From assembly GCF_000194155.1 (NCBI RefSeq), contig NZ_GL877878.1:3441557-3505556 (forward strand): a stretch of DNA of 64,000 nt, given 5' to 3'. Within the stretch, counting starts at the first letter, position 1, and each line of letters starts with the position of its first letter. Under the pieces are notes generated by a model. It did no database searches and had not been told where the DNA came from. It saw only the letters and a program-made list of their open reading frames with translations. A program made the position numbers and the translations under genes. The DNA is from Saccharopolyspora spinosa NRRL 18395 (lineage in GTDB: Bacteria > Actinomycetota > Actinomycetes > Mycobacteriales > Pseudonocardiaceae). This document shows, piece after piece, positions 61,562 through 64,000 of this stretch.

Positions 61562-63955
61562 GTGAACGGCACACACCTGCACGGACGCAAGGAGTCCAGC
61601 ACTGCCGTGTTGGACGTGCGCGGGCTGCTGTGGGCCTCTGAGCAGAATGTCATCGCCGCCCGGTTGGGGCGGCAGCACGGGGTCCGCAGCATCGAGGTCA
61701 ACCCGGTGGCCCAGACGGCGACAGTCGTTTTCGACCCGTCCCGCACGAATGTGGGCGACCTGCGCCGTTGGGTGCGGGACTGCGGCTACCACTGCGCAGG
61801 CCAATCCGTACCGCACCACATCTGCGACCCGATGCAAGAACCTGACCCGCCCAGTCAGGATGCGCACGCAGGAACTGCCGTCCTACCGGAAGAAGACCAT
61901 GCCGCCGCGGAGGCGCGCTCACCGCACGAAGCGATGGGGCACGGCGGCCACGGGGGCACGTCGATGGCGGAAATGGTCGCCGACATGCGCGACCGGTTCC
62001 TGGTGGCGCTGTTGTTCTCGATCCCGATCGTGATCTGGTCCCCGATCGGGACCGAGGTCTTCGGGCTGCACGTGCCTACGCCGTTCGGGCTGCGGCAGGA
62101 CGTGTGGGCGTTGCTGCTGAGCCTGCCGGTGATCTCCTACTCCTGCTGGATCTTCTTCGACGGCGCCGTCCGGGCGCTGCGGGCCCGCACCTTGGACATG
62201 ATGGTGCTGGTCGCGGTGGCCATCGGGGCGGGCTGGCTGTACTCACTGGTGATCACGCTCACCGGCGGCGGGGAGGTCTTCTACGAGGCGGCCACCGTGC
62301 TCGCCGCGTTCGTGCTGCTCGGACACTGGTTCGAGATGCGGGCGCGCGGCGGCGCGAACGACGCGATCCGGACCTTGCTCGACCTCGCCCCGCCCAAGGC
62401 CCTGGTCCTGCGGGACGGGGAACCCGTTGAAGTGCCGACCGCCGAGATCGAAGTGCGCGATCTGCTGCTGGTCCGCCCGGGCGCCAAGATCGCCGTCGAC
62501 GGTGTGGTCATCGACGGCGACAGCGAGGTCGACGAGTCGATGGTCACCGGAGAAAGCCTGCCCGTGCACAAGTCCCCCGGTGTCGAGGTCGTCGGGGCGA
62601 CGATCAACATCAACGGCACCTTGCGGGTGCAGGCCACCAAAGTCGGCGCCGACACTGCTCTGGCACAGATCGTGAAGCTCGTCCAGGAGGCGCAGAACTC
62701 CAAGGCTCCCTGGCAGAAACTGGCCGACCGGGCGGCGTTCTGGCTAGTGTTCGTGGCCCTGCTCGGCGGTGCCGCCACCCTGACCGCATGGCTGCTCTCG
62801 GGAAGCACGTTCAGCGTCGCGATCCTGTTCGCCATCACCGTCGTGGTCATCACCTGCCCCGACGCACTCGGCCTGGCCACCCCAACCGCGATCATGGTCG
62901 GTACCGGACTCGGCGCGAAGCGGGGCGTGCTGTTCAAGAATGCGGTCGCCGTCGAAACCGCGGCCCGCATCGAGGTGGTGGTGTTAGACAAGACCGGCAC
63001 CTTGACCAAGGGCGAGCCCGAGGTCACCGACGTGATCACCGATGGCCGCGACCAGGACGAATTGCTGCGCCTGGTCGCCGCGGTGGAACACGAATCCGAG
63101 CATCCTCTCGCCGACGCCATCGTCCGCCACGCGGAACGACGGGGCCTGGACAGCGTGCTCGCCGAGGAGTTCGAGAACGTCCCCGGTCACGGCGCCATCG
63201 CCCGGGTGGCGAACCGGCGCGTGGTGGTCGGCAACCAGCGCCTCATCCAGCGCGAGGACATCGACCTGGGGATGCTGGCCGAACGCCGCGAACGGCTGGC
63301 CGGTTCCGGTCGCACCGTCGTCATCGCAGCCCTCGACGGACGCGCGGCCGGGCTGATTGGCATCGCCGACGCGCCTCGGGAAACCTCGACGGCCGCCATC
63401 GCCGAGCTCCACGCCCTGGGTGCCGAGGTCGTCATGCTCACCGGGGACAACCAGGCGACTGCGCAGCGGATCGCGGGGCGGTTGGACATCGACGCCGTCA
63501 TCGCCGACGTGCTCCCGAGCGACAAAGCGTTCAAGATCGCCGAGCTGCAGCGCACCGGCCGCAGGGTGGCGATGGTCGGCGACGGGGTGAACGACGCGCC
63601 CGCACTGGCCCAGGCAGACCTCGGGATCGCCATCGGCGCCGGGACCGATGTGGCCATCGAAACCGCGGAAGTCGTCCTGATGCGGTCCGACCCCCTCGAC
63701 GTCCCAACGGCACTGCGCATCGGCCGGGGCACTCTGCGGAAGATGCGTCAGAACCTGGGCTGGGCGATCGGCTACAACGCGATCGCCCTCCCCATCGCCG
63801 CAGGCGTCTTCGAACCCACGTTCGGGCTCATGCTCCGCCCCGAGATCGCCGCCCTGTCGATGTCGGGCTCCAGCGTCATCGTCGCCGTCAACGCCTTGGC
63901 GCTCAAGGGGCTGCGCCTGCCGGTCCGCAGACCGGCCGAGCCCCGCGGAAAGTAG
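61562..63955 (+). CDS. P1B-type heavy-metal ATPase with CPD motif
   Basis: 797 aa from GTG 61562 (GGGGG upstream). N-terminal 75 residues are a degenerate heavy-metal-associated fold ([10 protein letters not shown] ... [23 protein letters not shown]) without CxxC, followed by a short His/Gly/Met-rich stretch ([10 protein letters not shown]). Then eight TM helices, the actuator TGES, the transport motif C432-P433-D434 ([13 protein letters not shown]), phosphorylation DKTGT, HP motif in SEHPLAD, MLTGDN and [14 protein letters not shown]7/TM8 carry YN and MSGSS as in Cu+ pumps. Copper enzymes have CPC or CPH; Asp in third place sets this one apart and leaves the metal open. No regulator or chaperone lies beside it. 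Confidence 0.93.
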   Translation: MNGTHLHGRKESSTAVLDVRGLLWASEQNVIAARLGRQHGVRSIEVNPVAQTATVVFDPSRTNVGDLRRWVRDCGYHCAGQSVPHHICDPMQEPDPPSQDAHAGTAVLPEEDHAAAEARSPHEAMGHGGHGGTSMAEMVADMRDRFLVALLFSIPIVIWSPIGTEVFGLHVPTPFGLRQDVWALLLSLPVISYSCWIFFDGAVRALRARTLDMMVLVAVAIGAGWLYSLVITLTGGGEVFYEAATVLAAFVLLGHWFEMRARGGANDAIRTLLDLAPPKALVLRDGEPVEVPTAEIEVRDLLLVRPGAKIAVDGVVIDGDSEVDESMVTGESLPVHKSPGVEVVGATININGTLRVQATKVGADTALAQIVKLVQEAQNSKAPWQKLADRAAFWLVFVALLGGAATLTAWLLSGSTFSVAILFAITVVVITCPDALGLATPTAIMVGTGLGAKRGVLFKNAVAVETAARIEVVVLDKTGTLTKGEPEVTDVITDGRDQDELLRLVAAVEHESEHPLADAIVRHAERRGLDSVLAEEFENVPGHGAIARVANRRVVVGNQRLIQREDIDLGMLAERRERLAGSGRTVVIAALDGRAAGLIGIADAPRETSTAAIAELHALGAEVVMLTGDNQATAQRIAGRLDIDAVIADVLPSDKAFKIAELQRTGRRVAMVGDGVNDAPALAQADLGIAIGAGTDVAIETAEVVLMRSDPLDVPTALRIGRGTLRKMRQNLGWAIGYNAIALPIAAGVFEPTFGLMLRPEIAALSMSGSSVIVAVNALALKGLRLPVRRPAEPRGK

Positions 63956-64000
63956 GAGCCCGGACGCACGTCGAACGAACGGCCGACTCCGATCCGCGGT

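Noticed and set aside
1-64000. tRNA, rRNA, tmRNA genes
   Set aside because: None recognised by cloverleaf-like or conserved patterns on either strand; a covariance-model scan was not possible.

Overview
The window is high-GC actinobacterial DNA. Third codon positions are mostly G or C, GTG and TTG starts are common, and many genes overlap by ATGA or GTGA. Gene content (a TetR-controlled bioBAFD operon, XRE/TPR regulators of the Pseudonocardiaceae and Streptomyces kind, a SigD/RsdA-like pair, an actinobacterial DnaE, a type II thioesterase) fits a mycelial actinomycete, probably Pseudonocardiaceae such as Saccharopolyspora. That placement is inference.

Layout. 0-8.2 kb: a decayed MDR oxidoreductase, a GyrI-like protein, a minus-strand operon of ABC ATPase, permease and secreted propeller-phosphoesterase, then remnants (MBL fold, frameshifted VOC protein). 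8.7-22.1 kb: a surface polysaccharide locus. On the minus strand it has a PaaK/CapK-like ligase and a GH18-like lipoprotein. On the plus strand a tightly coupled operon holds Gfo/Idh/MocA oxidoreductase, DegT aminotransferase, Wzz-like protein, MurJ/Wzx-like flippase (frameshifted), Wzy-like polymerase, priming sugar transferase, a glycosyltransferase-FemAB fusion and a UDP-sugar dehydrogenase. Together these suggest a polymer with a 3-amino-uronic acid residue. 22.3-27.2 kb: a TetR regulator diverges from bioB-bioA-bioF-bioD, with two palindromic operators between them. 27.1-29.5 kb: remnants of an integrated element or its neighbours (truncated replication-relaxation gene, TPR regulator broken by a 7-bp tandem duplication, MenC-like enzyme lacking its central metal ligands). 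29.9-35 kb: an orphan thioesterase II and a dnaE with two internal 129-bp tandem duplications.

35.4-46.8 kb: LysR, a beta-phosphoglucomutase/GH65 phosphorylase pair, an XRE regulator beside a serine-recombinase stub, a channel-like membrane protein, an NmrA-like reductase, a GntR regulator, and an FAD amine oxidase with a small monooxygenase-like protein. 47.2-51.5 kb is the most interesting accessory block. It holds an 84-aa helical protein, a toxin with a C-terminal PD-(D/E)xK tRNA-nuclease-like domain and an acidic putative immunity protein, all start/stop-coupled. Above them are inverted repeats, three coupled Cys/His-rich small proteins and a divergent XRE regulator with a palindromic operator. 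51.7-61.4 kb mixes a SigD/RsdA-like pair and secreted proteins with many broken genes (GIY-YIG, group II intron RT, TPR regulator with a nonsense codon, helicase and NlpC/P60 fragments). The window ends with a P1B-type metal ATPase whose transmembrane motif is CPD.

Single-base frameshifts and small duplications recur. Some may be sequencing or assembly errors, but multi-stop, truncated and chimeric remnants show that real gene decay and element turnover have happened here. All calls were made by reading the sequence; no database search was run.
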